Shown here: positions 22,983 through 35,399 of the stretch, piece after piece
Layout of the letters: each line of letters begins with the position of its first letter
How positions within the stretch are numbered: the first letter of the stretch is position 1
Source: Piper betle
Taxonomy: Eukaryota > Streptophyta > Magnoliopsida > Piperales > Piperaceae
Reading direction: 5' to 3'
NCBI GenBank assembly: GCA_033002965.1
Contig: JAURVB010013250.1
Span: forward strand, 80,445-144,444
Length of the DNA stretch: 64,000 nt
Made by a program: the position numbers and the translations under genes
The notes under the pieces: model-generated
The model's input: the letters and a program-made list of their open reading frames with translations, nothing else
Told to the model about the DNA's origin: nothing
Databases searched by the model: none

Positions 22983-24560
22983 TGTGTCTAAAATCCAACC
23001 TCGCCGGGGAGCTGCAAGCTTCTAGCAATGTAGAGGGAGGGAGATATAAAGATCATAGAATAGGGGTCTCCATCTTTTTGCTGTAGTTGGCAGGATTTGG
23101 AGATTTAGTAGTTGATCTCAAAGACAGGTGTCCTTGCTTTGTTTCAATGTTTCCTTGTGCTTAGGAAAAAGAGATATCCCCAAGTAAATATAGCTTCCAA
23201 ACTTGCTAATTGTGAATAATTAATTCGCAGAATATCGAGTTTATTATAATATATTGCAACTTTGTGTTGGGTCCACTGCTTGTTGGGCACGCTTGCTCAA
23301 TCATGGGGGATGGGGACTATGTTGGCATGTTAATAGATAGGTCAATCAACTCAAAAGCTCAATGTTTAATTCCACCATTTTAATGCCTAATTCATGCCCT
23401 TTAAAAGCTTGTGATGTTCATTGGATAAATTATGTTTTTGGTCACTTTGGTTTTCCCGTCAACGGTTATCTGCAAGATTGGGATATATGAAGGCACTGAC
23501 ACGTCTTATAATATGTGAAAATATTTTATTAGTTTAGAATGCAGGCTGGCACCTACTAGATGGTGCACCGTCGACTTCCTCTTCAAATCAAAGCTAGCAA
23601 CCATTTGTCCTTCACATAATGTGTTTGAGAAAGGGAGAAGTGAAATTTGAGAGAACAGATTCCAAAGTCCTTTGGGTGATGTTTCATCCTCTTCACCTAA
23701 TTGATTACTGTTAATTGTCTATTAAAACCCTGTTTTGTTTTTGTAAAAGTAGTTGGGCTTCACATCATATCAACTTTATCAAAATCGTTTCCTTCACGAT
23801 TTCATGTTTTTTTTTCCTTTCTTCCTTTTTTTAAATGAAAAGGGAATTGAAATAATGTTTGTTTATGGGCCATTAGATGTTGCTTATGGGCAAAGTAGTA
23901 TTTATTTTGATGCGAAAGGGAAGACTTGTAAACTTATCTCTTTCGTTTAGGAAAACGAAATGATGTAAGGTTTGGTTTAATTGGATGCGATTTGTCATCT
24001 TAAATGAATTTTCTTTTCATCTTTTATTTCTTGGACTTCTAGAACAAAAAGATTTGCATAATGTCCTGCTACTTGATTTGGCTAATTAAAGCTTAGCTCA
24101 ACAATTACTTCCTTCATATTTTGACAATACGGATTTGTTAAGAATGGTTAGGGATGTCCATCGAGTTGGGTACTGTGAAACCCAACCTGATTAAACCCTA
24201 ATTGCAAACCCAAGCCTTCAATCCGGTGTTTTAGTTTCAGTTTGTGGTGTAACCTGACCCAAATAGCTTGTCAGTTGGTTTAATTTGATCGGTCATATGT
24301 TATGAGGGTTTTCTAGTATGGTGTGTGGGCCAGGGCATTGGTTGTCACTGCTGTTAGTTGAAGGGTTAGATCTCAAATCAAAAGGTTAGATCTCCATAAA
24401 ATTAGAACCTCTTAATGATCCGCAAGAATGGACACTTATAGTAGAAAACATTTAAGCACAAAAAAGATATACAATTTACAAGTATATTGAACTTTGTTTT
24501 GACGAGACAACATCACTTAAACTCTCTCTGTGTTAACTAGGTAAACCAAACAACAACATG
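22983..24560. promoter_or_regulatory. Upstream region of GUX
   Basis: This is the 5' flank of the minus-strand GUX gene and should contain its 5' untranslated region and promoter. I see no clear TATA box or motif that I would assign with confidence. Sequence between 23750 and 24560 is AT-rich with no gene recognised. Confidence 0.4.
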
Positions 24561-26575
24561 GAAAAATCACACCAACAAAAAAAAAAATGTTGAAGTCTTT
24601 AATAGTTTGGCCCATGGTTGCACGAATCGGCCGATTCCGTGCGGAATCGGCCGATTTAAATCGGATCGGCGTCGCGCCGATCCGATTTCGGGGCCGACTC
24701 GGTCGGCCCCGAATCGGGTCGTGAATCGGCCCGTTTCGGCCGATTCCGACCGATTTAACTCGGAATCGGAATCGGCCGATTTAAATCGGAATCGGTTTTT
24801 TTATGAAATTACCAAAATACCCTAGGTATAATTTTTATTAAATTATTTAAGCATGGGTAAAATGGTAATTTGGATTTAAAACCTAAATCATACCCTCCCC
24901 CGATTCCGCCGCCCGACTCCGACCTTCGCTCCGCCGCCCTCCGCCGCGCTTGCGCCGTCCTCCCTCGGCCGTCCTCCGTCCGACCAGGCCACCGCCGCCC
25001 GACTCCGACCTCAGCTCCGCCCTCCGCCACGATTCCGCCGCAGCGTTGCGACCGCCGCCCGAACTCGGGTTCCGCCGGCCGACGCGAGCGCCGCGATTCC
25101 GCCGTGAATCTGCCGTCCGACCGCCGCCTGTTCGTCCGACCGGGCTGCCGACATCCTCCGACATCGCCGCCGCGAGACTCGCCGCCGACCGGGCCGTCGG
25201 CGGCGGCGGGGGTAAAGAGTGGCATTTTCGTAATTAAAAGTTGACTCGAGTCTAACTCGAGTCAAAAATAATAATTAATTCTAAATAATTAAAAAATCTT
25301 AAAAAATATTTAAAAATATCATAAATTATAATACACAGAATAATATCAAAATAACATCAATATCCAATTTTAATATATTTATATTATAAATTGTCAAATT
25401 ATTATATATGACCGATTAAATTAATTTGGACCGATTCAACAAAACCGATTCCTGGCCGATTCAGACCGATTCCGATTCCGATTCCGATTCACGGGAAAAC
25501 CGATTCCGATTCCGATTCCGATTCATGCAACCATGGTTTGGCCAGCATTTGCTCAGATGTTTGACAACCAAAAGTATGGAGATGCAACCAAGGAAAAAAG
25601 TGTCCACACCTTTGGCTGCATGTTCGAAAACTGAAGACAGTGGTTTGAAGATCTAGTTAGAGTTTGGCTTGTCAGCGGTCGTATGTTTGGCTACCAAAGG
25701 GGTCTTCAATAGAAACTTCGAAAACCTATCAAAGAGTTCACAAACTCTCAGAAGTTCGATGAAGTTTGAAAAGAGAGTTAGCAGAAGATTGGTCCGAGGG
25801 TTTGACAATTGAAGCTAATGTGGCTAGTTTTAAGCCATTGTTTAGTCGATCGTTTTGCACCTGAAAGATCTAGACATGTTGAGAAAACTAGTTGTTAGAG
25901 AAAGCCAAAAGGAGGGATTCAAATCCCAATGACTCTATTTCTTGGATAGGCTATTCTAGCCTATAAATAGGGGTTTTGGGGTAGTGTTTTTACAACTTCT
26001 TGCAATCGTTTTGACTCTCTAGTTAATTTGACATTCTTTTGAACAAACTTGTGCTAGGAATGAATATCTATTAGCTTGTAATTCTAAGTATTTTTGTTGT
26101 ACTAAGGAGTGTATACTTGTACTGAGGTTCACTTGTAAACTTTTTAGGTATTAAGAGTAGGAGTGTGATGCATCTTGCTTGAGGAAAAGAGGTGCTTGGA
26201 GAAGGATTAGTTTTCAAGGTTGTAAAGCTTCAAGGGTGTTAGAGGCTTTGGTGAGCTAGCTAGGATCCTTGGCATTTGGTGCTTGTAGAAGAAGGCTTGT
26301 TGAAGGTTCAATGGATGTTTGGAGTAAAAGTTCTCTCGACACTTGTAGAATGCTTGTGAATGAATCCTACCTTGGTTGCTTGTAAGGATACAATTGGTTT
26401 GCCTAGTAGTGCTTTAAAGACCTATTCACCAAAGGATTTCGTGAACTAGAATAGAGGACTTACTAGTTAGGAACCTCTTGAAAAACTTGTTTGTGCTATT
26501 TCTCACTATCCTTACTTGTGTGTTTACATTTATTTAATTATGCACTTGTTTGCATAGTTTGTCCCTTCGGTTTGG
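24560..26575 (+). repeat. Family A repeat, copy 1, left part
   Basis: Resembles 53030-54540 in order and direction: words such as GGTGCTTGGAGAAGG, AGGTTGTAAAGCTTCA and AGGATCCTTGGCA recur at 26190-26275 and 54180-54260, and GGAACCTCTTGAAAAA at 26470 matches 54428. It is interrupted by hAT-like copy 2 (24613-25535) and ends where element X begins. Its continuation is at 49285-49600. No protein gene; probably a non-coding retroelement or LTR piece. Confidence 0.7.
24613..25535 (+). mobile_element. Non-autonomous hAT-like element, copy 2
   Basis: 923 bp with 18-bp inverted ends (CATGGTTGCACGAATCGG against CATGGTTGCATGAATCGG, one mismatch). A perfect 8-bp duplication GTTTGGCC flanks it (24605-24612, 25536-25543). 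Next to both ends are dense copies of GGAATCGG/CCGATTCC. The middle (about 24895-25215) is very GC-rich with CCGCC triplets, giving long overlapping ORFs on both strands that look compositional, not coding. No transposase is present. TIR and duplication length point to the hAT superfamily. Confidence 0.9.
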
Positions 26576-29500
26576 TGTTTTACTCATTTAGCTTGATTCA
26601 GGTAGCACACGGTCGGTCCGGATTGAGTGGCCCACTACTATTGGGATCCTTTGTGTGTTGTTGTCGGCTTGAGCATTGGCCATGTTTGTCTTTGAGTTGT
26701 TCTGGTTGGCCTCAATTGTCAAGCTGCTGCTTGTGTTTTTGGTTGGTTTAGAGTAGCCTAGGGCTGTGTATTGTGTTTGAGTTGTGTCACATGCATTCAG
26801 GTGTACCTCCTAGCCCTAGTCATGTGTTAGAAGCCATTCCAAGACTTTCTCTTCTTTCCCCCTCTTTCTTTTCCTTCATGACCACTTTTTGCATGCAATT
26901 CAACCACCACGGTGCTATGCACAGTGCAAGGCTGGCGCACACGTGTGTGCATGTGCTGGCCTTAGCGTTTCGGATAGGGTTTTGAACCCTACTTCCTGGC
27001 TTTTTGGCGGTTGTCTTACGACAGCTGCCTCTGTCCACCACCGCCGTCACCTTGTGGCCCTCATGCAGCCCCATCCAGCCCCTCCTTGGTCCTCCCTTGC
27101 CTCCCTCCTCTTCCTCCCCTACTCCTTTCCTCCTCTTCTTCCTCCCCCGCATGGTAGCCTTTTCTCTCCCTTTTCACTTGTTTTTGCATTTTTATGTTTG
27201 ATTCATGTAGAATCCATACTAGGTCGAGTAGATGATTTTGTTTTCATCATCTTAGCATATTAATCATTTGAGTATTGTGTTAATTTAGTGTTAAAGGCTT
27301 GATTTTTATATGAGAAGGTATGATTTTTGGTAACTAAATCTTAATTAATATTATTTTTGATTAATAGTCACACCTAATAATGGCTTAAATGATAAAAAGA
27401 TCCACATTTTAAAATTTTTGACCACGTCCAAATTGTCTAGGTTTGCATGCTAGATAATTAATTTATTAGTTGATTCAATAAAATAATAAATTAATTGCGT
27501 GTTTGATGGTAAGATGAAAGTGCCGAAAAAAGATTATTTTGATTTTAGTTTAATCTAATTATCCAAATTGGATAAATGACTAAAAAGATTTAGTTTATGA
27601 AAGTCTTGATCATACTGGTTCGGGTGTGGGGTTGACTTGACATTTCAGTGCCTTCGCTGGAGTGCCGAATCTTCATGATTCTTTAGCTTTCAAGTTCTAC
27701 TTTTCTGAAGTCAGTATGACAAAAGAATCACAAGTGCAAAGTTTAATTAAGTTAATTATCTTTTTTCAATTGATTTCCATAATTTATTGAAATCTTATTT
27801 TCGATTAGCGTGCCAAACTCCACATGATAAATTGCTTTGAGTTCTTTCTGGTGTTTGATATCTTAAGTTAGAGATTAAATGTGTGGGCTGAATGCCGAAT
27901 GTATTTCATGAAATATCAAAACCTCTATCTTGACATTCTTCATTGATTTATCAAAATCTTGTGTAGTTTTTAGCACATTCAACATGTGATTGTGATGGTG
28001 TGTGGATTGTTTAATTTGTTGCCTTGTATGCCATGCCATTTGTGCATTGAGGACTGTTGCATATTATTACACGCGCGCATCACATAGGTGTTGAGTAGTG
28101 GTCTATATTTGTTAGGCCATGCGGGTCGAGCTTTCCATGATAGGACGAGGAACTCTTCTCATGTCTGTTAGGACTCTCTCTCTGTGTGTTTAATCTATTG
28201 CTTGGCTTACGTGTTTTGTATTCACATTGTACAACAAAGTTGGTGATGTTTTATTGAATCCCACTATCTACAAACTATCTAATCGATTTTTTAGATTAAT
28301 AAAATTTAAAAGTTGACATGCCTTGATGAGTTTTAGAAAGCACAAGATCCGATTCAAAAGTCGCTCTTGAGTGCTATTTGAATTAACCCTACCTTGGCCT
28401 CATAGTTATTATACATTTTCGAATTTCTGGTGCACTCTTGGTGGATGGGAGCGTGATGCTACATCAGGGGCCTGGTCGGTACCCACTTGTGGTGCTCTGT
28501 TAGTGGCTAATTATGTGTTTCAATTGTCATTATAGTACCTTCTACCAGTATGTATCTCAAATTTTAGCTTGTGTGTGCTCTCCATCGAGTATATCCAGAT
28601 CATGCCATGGGTCAAATGTGGTTCAATGAGACCCTATTGGCCATGGGCATGTTTTCGTTTATTAGATTCCAACACTTGCATAGTATTGACATGTTCGTGT
28701 TGAGTATTTTGATTCATATGCGTGATTAGATCTGTAAGCATGATGAGGTCATATTAGCTTTATTGTGATTAGATTGTGTGTGTGTGAAATTTTTGGTTTC
28801 ATTTCAGTTTTTTGGTGGATAATTATTTCATACATTTGTCAAATTTACTATTTTTCTATTTACTTATTTAGGACTTGGTGACACTCGTTAGTGACGTGTT
28901 TTTATTTATATCTAGGTGGGTGATTGTGGCATTGGCAGACATATGTGCACGATTGTGAGGAGGTTGGAGATGCTACGCTGGTTGTTGCTGTGTTATGTAT
29001 GTGCTACGTTGTTCTTTTTGTGGACATCTCCCTCCTTCATTGTTTTGTGGAGGCAGTGCTGATTTTAGATGTGAACTTATGGGGGCCTTGGACCGATTTT
29101 AGGTATGCAAATGGAATACTCTGGGGGCCTTGAACTTGTTATTCCTAATTGTATGTTTATGTTTCGTAAATGGAATACTCTGGGGGCATGTAGGTCTAAC
29201 TTATTTTATGTAGGAATTTTCCAAGCCCTAAAGTCTTGAACAAAACGTTAAATAAATCTCAAGTATGATAAACTTGGTTACTCATGTACGTACCCGAAGA
29301 AAAGAAGAAATATGGGTTGAAAGAGTTTTTGGGCTTTGCTTTCTAGGTTAAAGGCTCATGTGAAGGCTAGCCAAACCAACCTTTCTGAGAAATATAAATC
29401 AGTGATGTAAATGTGTTGTAATGTGATGTGAATGAGGTTGATTACCTTCTAATTGATTCCATGTGTGAAATGTGAAAATTTGAAATATAAATAGGTTGTG

Positions 29501-29793
29501 AAAATTTTAGTAATTGTGAATATAAATAGGCAATGAAAATTTGTCCAACATCCTAACTTCGACTCATCTATATGTCTTGATTGCATGAGCCCAACCCTAA
29601 CTATCTTTGCATGTATTTTGGATTTTGTTTGCACATTAGATTCTCTCAAGCTTCCATTTTATGACACCTTGAGTAGTTTAGGTTCCATCGGGCCAATTTT
29701 ATATTTTAATGGATTATAAATTAGCATTCAAAGGCATCATTTTAATTCGGATCGCATTGTGGGTCAAATTAGCTGAGTGATCTACTACCTACA
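26576..29793 (+). repeat. 5' LTR of element X
   Basis: About 3218 bp, starting TGTTTT and ending CTACA. It contains a pyrimidine-rich patch (27050-27165) and many AT-rich stretches. ORFs within it have no coding similarity. The end is set by alignment with the 3' copy. Confidence 0.65.
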
Positions 29794-29897
29794 TCGCCAT
29801 GTACGTTTTTTCATTTTCTTGCTACTTTTCTTTTGTTTTCTTTCATCATTTTTTTATTGTTGTGTTTCTAAGGTCTTGGTTACTGTCGTGTGCAATT

Positions 29898-30524
29898 TGT
29901 TGGGAAATAGACACTCTAGCGGAAACAACCCAGAAAATATTTCCCCTCAAGATGAAATGAAAATAAATATAAGATGAATAGGAGATACCAAGATAAAAAA
30001 ATGGATGGAAACTTTCTTCCAAATTAGGAAAAAGAAATCCAACTCACTCGATCAACTTTGATTAAGAAAATCTCTTACAATCAAGTATTAAATAAAAGTT
30101 TGATAAAACTCTCCTAATACAAATCTGACCAATAACAAAATCTGAAATATACAATTCTTGAGAAAGACAATATATGAGAAATTGAGAAATTAACATACAC
30201 CTCAAAAGAAATTAGATCAACCTCATACCCTGAATTAAGACCTCCACTTCAATTTGAGATGATGAAAAACTTCTCCAAACTCTCCCTTTATAAGCCAAAT
30301 ATGCTCAAAAACTTTCAAGAGGATGTTCTGTTTAACATCAACAGAATTCTCCTTTATATAGAAGAATATGAGCAGAATTCTAGAAGTCGCCTCATTAAAT
30401 TTATATAGAAAAGGACGAAATTACACATAGGTAAACAAAATACCAACCATTAGTGTGATAAACCGAAAAAGCCAAAACTTACAATTGAGTTCTTCCAATA
30501 CGAATGGGTGAGGGAAACTCAACA
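29898..30524 (-). repeat. 3' LTR of the copia element
   Basis: 627 bp, TGTTGG to CTCAACA. The adjoining sequence 30525-30541 reads, on the coding strand, GTGAAGGGGAGGATT, a good polypurine tract. Confidence 0.92.
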
Positions 30525-30719
30525 AATCCTCCCCTTCACGAATCCATGAGCTAACTAGACATAAGTGGTAGCAAAATTCTGCATACCAGCTCCACTTCGA
30601 CAAAATAAATGTTTGTCCTTTGTCACAATCTTGGTTAACATATCTGAGATGTTCTTGTCAGTGTGAACCTTGTTCAACTCTAACAACTTTCTCTCTAACA
30701 CATCTCTTACCCAATAATA

Positions 30720-32168
30720 TCAAACATCTATGTGTTTACTCTTTGAATGAAAACTAGAGTTCTTACTCAATTGTATAGCACTTTGACTATCACAAAGTAC
30801 CTCATACTTATCTTGACTTATACCAATTTCATTCAAAAAACTTTTCAACCATAGAAATTGTTTGCAAGCTTCTATAACTACAATGAATTCAGCTTTAGTT
30901 GTGGATAGAGCAACACACTTATGCAATTTGGATTGCCAAGAAATAGCACCACCTGCAAAAGTAACAACAATCCCAGAAGTAGACTTCATAGAGTTAAGAT
31001 CACCGGCCGTATCTATATCACTATAACATGATAATATAGGCTTGCCTCCCCCAAAGCATGAATCTAGCTTGGAAGTACCTCTCAAATATCTCAATATCCA
31101 CTTAACTGCTTGCCAATGCTCTCTACCAGGATTAGACAAATGTCTACTTACTGCCCTGACAGCATACGCTATGTCTGGTTTAGTACAAACCATAGCATAC
31201 ATAAGACTCCCTACAACAAATGCGTAAGGGACATTCTTCATTTCACTTACTTCTGCTTAACTTAGCTCACCCTTCTTCAATTTGAATTGAGCTCCTAGTA
31301 GAATAGAAACTGGCTTGGCTTCCTTCATGTTGAATCATTCAAGAAGCTTCTCAATGTATTTCTCTTGGGACAACCAAATCTTCTTAGCTTTTCTATCCCG
31401 CCGGATGGATATGCCAAGAATTTACTTAGCTGGACACAAATCCGTCATAGAAAAGGATTTCCCTAAATTTTGTTTCAAATTTGCAGTTCTTGATTTATCC
31501 TATCCAAGAATCAATATATCATCAACATAAATAAGCAAAATGATAAAGTCATTCTTCCCAAATTTCTTGATAATTATACAATGGTCTGAAACAGTTTTGT
31601 TGTAGCTTTGACTATCCATAAAAGAATCAAACTTCTTGTACCATTGTCTTGGAGCTTGCTTGAGGCCATACACGCTCTTCTTTAATCTACACACCATCTG
31701 TTTCTTTTCCTTATCCACAAAACCCTCAGGTTGTTCAATATATATTGTTTTATCAAGATCACCATGGAGAAATGCAATCTTCACATCTAACTATTCAACC
31801 TCCAAACCCATACTTGCAGCTAAACCTAGCACACAACGGATTAAAGACATTTTTATAACAAGTGAGAAAATTTTGTCAAAGTCAATACCTTTCCTCTGCC
31901 TGAAAGCTTTCACCACAAGTCTTGCCTTGTGCTATGGTTGTGAGTTACCTTCTTCATGCTTAAGTCAATAAACCCACTTGTTCTTCAAGACCTTTCTCCC
32001 CTCAGGAAGATTCACAAGCTCATAAGTCTTGTTCTCATGCAATGACTTTAGTTCCTCTTGCATGGAACTTACCCATTTGTCTTTCTCTTTGTGACTAAGA
32101 ACTTCACTGAAGTCTTCAGGCTTACCACTTTCTGTGAGAGTCACATAAGTAGATTTTGGATACTTCAT
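30720..32168 (-). pseudogene. Copia reverse transcriptase and RNase H, broken
   Basis: N-terminal RT piece at 31965-32168 (KDKWVSSMQEELKSL, KNKWVY). RT core at 31500-31784 with IAFLHGDLDKTIYIEQPEGF, KSVYGLKQAPRQWY and the catalytic YVDDIL. RNase H at 30720-31241 with GSLMYAMVCTKPDIAYAV, SDIDTAGD, ALSTTKAEF and LCDSQSAIQL; these carry the catalytic D, E and D. Stops and frame changes separate the pieces (for example near 31785 and 31260), so no full-length protein is encoded. Confidence 0.92.
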
Positions 32169-32662
32169 AGATGGCTTAACAATTCTACCAGATTTTGTTC
32201 TAGTAGCATTAGCCTCCCCTTGATCAACAACCTGATCACCATCATGTGCCTATTCCTCAACAACATCAGAAACTATATCATTAGTAATATCATTATCCTC
32301 ACCTTCACCGTCACGAGGCAAAGAAATGGGAATGTCATCTCTAACTTCTTTATCAATATGTTCAGCAACATCTTGAACAATATCCTCTACAACCATTGGA
32401 GGAGCAAATGAAGTCTTAACCTTCACAACATAATCCTGGGTATCACTTTGGGTAGTTGTTTCATTCCCAAAGTCCTCTAGAAACTGATTCTCTCAAAACA
32501 CCGCATATCCCAAAGTCTAAAACCAAACTCTTCATCCCCATAACCCAGAAATATACATTCAAATGTCCTAGCATTAAGCTTAGAACTTAGTTCCTTTGGC
32601 ATATATACAAAGGCTTTACAACCAAACACCCTTAAATGAGTGTATTTTACCTTCCTACCAGT

Positions 32663-33694
32663 CTAAACTTTTTCTGGAACATCTCCATCTAAAGCAATTG
32701 TAGGAGATCTATTAATAAAATAGCAAGCAGTACAAATAGCTTCAGCCCAAAATCCTTTAGGTAATCTTGCTGTAGATAGCATACACTTAACCCTTTCTTG
32801 AATTGTTCTGTTCATTCTCTCAGCAACTCCAATCAATTGTGGGGTATAGGGAACACTCTTCTCATGCCGAATGCCATGTTTGTCACAATAAACCTGAAAC
32901 TCATTAGAACAATACTCACCTCCATTACCACTTCGCAAACATTTCAAAGTCTTCCCTATTTCTCTCTCTACAAGAACATGAAATGATTTGAAAGTATTAA
33001 ACACATCGCTTTTATTCTTCAAACAGTAGCACCATACCTTCCTTTAAGCATCAACAATAAAAGTGACTAAATAAGAGGCTCCACTAAGAGACTTTATCTC
33101 AATTGGACCACATACATTAGATTGTACAAGTTCAAGTATTTGTGTCTTCCTTTTGCATGTGGATATAAAAGAAACTCTACGTTGTTTTCCAGCCAAACAA
33201 TGATCACAAGAGCTTAGTGTTGTCTGTTCAAGTTGTGGAAGATAGTTTTTCTTCTTAAAAAATTCTAGCCCCTTCTCACTCATGTGTCCCAACCTTCTAT
33301 GCCACAAATCAGCTGTGAGAGTTGTAGAGGTAACAATAACCTCCCCATGAACCAGACTAGATATAGTCCTATAAAGACCCCCACACTTCTTCCCTTTAAC
33401 AACCACTAGAGAACCTTTCACCAATTTCCATAAGCCACATGAAAATTGTGAAACATAGCCCTCATCATCTAGCACACTTGTTGACACCAAGTTCAATCTT
33501 AAATAGGGAATATGACACACATTTTTCAAAACAAGTTTGCAACCAGAATCTGTCATAATATGCACATCACCATGACCAATAATTTTAGAAGTCTCATTGT
33601 TGCCCATCTTCACTACACTTAGATCAGCTGTCACATAGGTGTTGACGAAATCTCTACATGAAGTAGCATGAAATGATGCGCCAGAATCAATCAC
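32663..33694 (-). pseudogene. Copia protease and integrase, broken
   Basis: The protease active site is in IDSGASFHAT at the start of the piece. The gag-pre-integrase motif follows as LWHRRLGHMSEKGLEFF, then a zinc-binding CDHCLAGKQRRVSF. The integrase core has LRSGNGGEYCSNEF where the family has RSDNGGEY, so one catalytic Asp is Gly. The TPQLIGVAERMNRTI segment keeps the catalytic Glu. A frame break lies between 33022 and 33044. Confidence 0.92.
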
Positions 33695-33718
33695 CCAACT
33701 AATATCATCATTAGTTGT

Positions 33719-34646
33719 CTAACAATTATTTCCATCATCAAGTATGATTAGTATATCTTTTGTTGTAATATTGGCAGTCTTATCATCTTCACTCTTATTG
33801 TCAAACACCTTATCATTTCTTAGATCTTTCTTGTATTTGTAACAATTCTGCTTCTTATGGCCGACTTTATCACAATAAAAGCACTTGAAGGTCTTGTTTC
33901 TAGATTTAGACTTTCCTCTACTCTTATTTCTTCCGTTTGGATTCCTACTCTTTGATCTTCCCCGAGAACTAAATTCAGAAACTAAAGATTGAGAGGAATT
34001 AGAGAAGGTTACATATTGGGTTTTTCTTCTTACTTCTTCACTCAAAAGACAACTTGAAACCATATCAAAAGTCAGCTGCTTGCCAGAATTATTTAAGGAA
34101 ATAACTAAAGGTTCCCAAGATTATGGTAAGGTATTCAATAATAGACAAGCTTGCCAAGCATCATCAAGAGGCATATTCAAACTAGATAATTGAGTTAATA
34201 TACTTTGCATCTCATTGATGTAGTCACCGACTTCTGTCCCATCCTTATACCGAAGATTCATCAACCTTTTGACCAGCAAATTTTAGTTTCCAGGAGTGTC
34301 TCTCTCATACATATACAAGAGCTTATCCCAAAGTTCCTTAGATGTCTTTGTTCCAGTCACATGGTTATATACATTTTGTTCTAACCATTGCCTAATCAAA
34401 GCCATGCATTTTCTGTCCATCTTGATCCATTATGTCGTGACACTCGACTCAGCCTTAGCAGTAGGTAGAGGAGGAGGAATCAAAGGAGCCTTCCCTTCAT
34501 CAGTCACAACCGGAGTAGCACTCAACGGTGGACTGGTCGACTTAGGAGGACCAAGAATTGGATCATATAAATGCTTAGCGAATAAATAAGTACTCATACG
34601 ACCCCTTCCAGTAATGCCAATTAGACTTACCCTTAAGGACGACCAT
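33719..34646 (-). pseudogene. Copia gag, broken
   Basis: Starts at ATG 34644-34646 (MVVLKGKSNWHYWKG), typical of copia gag. There is a frameshift at about 34590. Further on come ELWDKLLYMY and a UBN2-like stretch, then a basic Arg/Ser/Lys-rich part and the zinc knuckle CFYCDKVGHKKQNC (CX2CX4HX4C, about 33845-33890). Several stops interrupt it. Confidence 0.85.
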
Positions 34647-34732
34647 CTTAACATGTTTCTCATTATTTATCTTGACACAAAATATTACTACCCCAAAACA
34701 AGACAAACAAAAGAACGAAAGCACGAACCAAA

Positions 34733-34746
34733 GCTCTGATACCACT
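34733..34746 (-). other. Copia primer binding site, tRNA-Met type
   Basis: On the coding strand AGTGGTATCAGAGC lies directly after the 5' LTR, matching the standard plant tRNA-Met primer site. Confidence 0.92.
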
Positions 34747-35373
34747 TGTTGGGAAATAGACACTATAGTGGAAACAACCCATAAAATATTTCCCCTCAAG
34801 ATGAAATGAAAATAAATATAAGATGAATAGGAGATACCAAGATAAAAAAATGGATGGAAACTTTCTTCCAAATTAGGAAAAAAGAAATCCAACCTACTCA
34901 ATCAACTTTGATTAAGAAAATCTTTTACAATCAAGTATTGAATAAAAGTTTGATAAAACTCTCCTAATACAAATCTGACTAATAACAAGATCTGAAATAT
35001 ACAATTCTTGAGAAATACAACATATGAGAAAGTGAGAAATTAATATACACCTCAAAAGAAATTAGATCAACCTCATACCCTGGATTAAGACCTTAACTTC
35101 AATTTGAGATGATGAAAATTTTCTCCAAACTCTCCCTTTATGAGCCAAATATGCTCAAAAACTCTCAAGAGGATGTTCTGTTTAACATCAACAAAGTTCT
35201 CCTTTATATAGAAGAATATGAGTAGAATTGTAGAAGTCGCCTCATTAAATTTATATAGAAAAAGACAAAATTACACATAAATATACAAAATACCAACAAT
35301 TAGTGTGATAAACTGAAAAGTCAAAACTTACAGTTGAGTTTTTCTAATACAAATAGGTGAGGGAAACTCAACA
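34747..35373 (-). repeat. 5' LTR of the copia element
   Basis: 627 bp, the same length as the 3' LTR, with scattered substitutions between the two. Followed on the plus strand by target duplication CAATT at 35374-35378. Confidence 0.92.
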
Positions 35374-35399
35374 CAATTATCAATTAAGGGCCCTGGGCA

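Larger units (their letters stand above)
29898..35373 (-). mobile_element. Ty1-copia retrotransposon, full length but decayed
   Basis: Two LTRs of exactly 627 bp (TGTTGG...CTCAACA) enclose a minus-strand gag-pol. The target duplication CAATT is perfect (29893-29897, 35374-35378). In minus-strand order: 5' LTR 34747-35373, tRNA-Met primer site, gag 34646-33719, protease-integrase 33694-32663, RT and RNase H 32168-30720, polypurine tract, 3' LTR 29898-30524. Domain order (integrase before RT) defines copia. It is inserted in the interior of element X. Stops and frameshifts occur throughout, so it is not autonomous now. Element size and LTR length resemble the Tork/Tnt1 group, an inference only. 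Confidence 0.93.

Noticed and set aside
24870..25265. Several overlapping ORFs of 70-138 codons on both strands
   Set aside because: They lie in the GC-rich centre of hAT-like copy 2. Their Arg/Pro/Ala/Gly content on both strands reflects composition, with no recognisable domain.
26889..27263. 124-codon ORF in the pyrimidine-rich part of X's 5' LTR
   Set aside because: The equivalent place in the 3' LTR (46227-46674) does not keep the same protein; it is LTR sequence.
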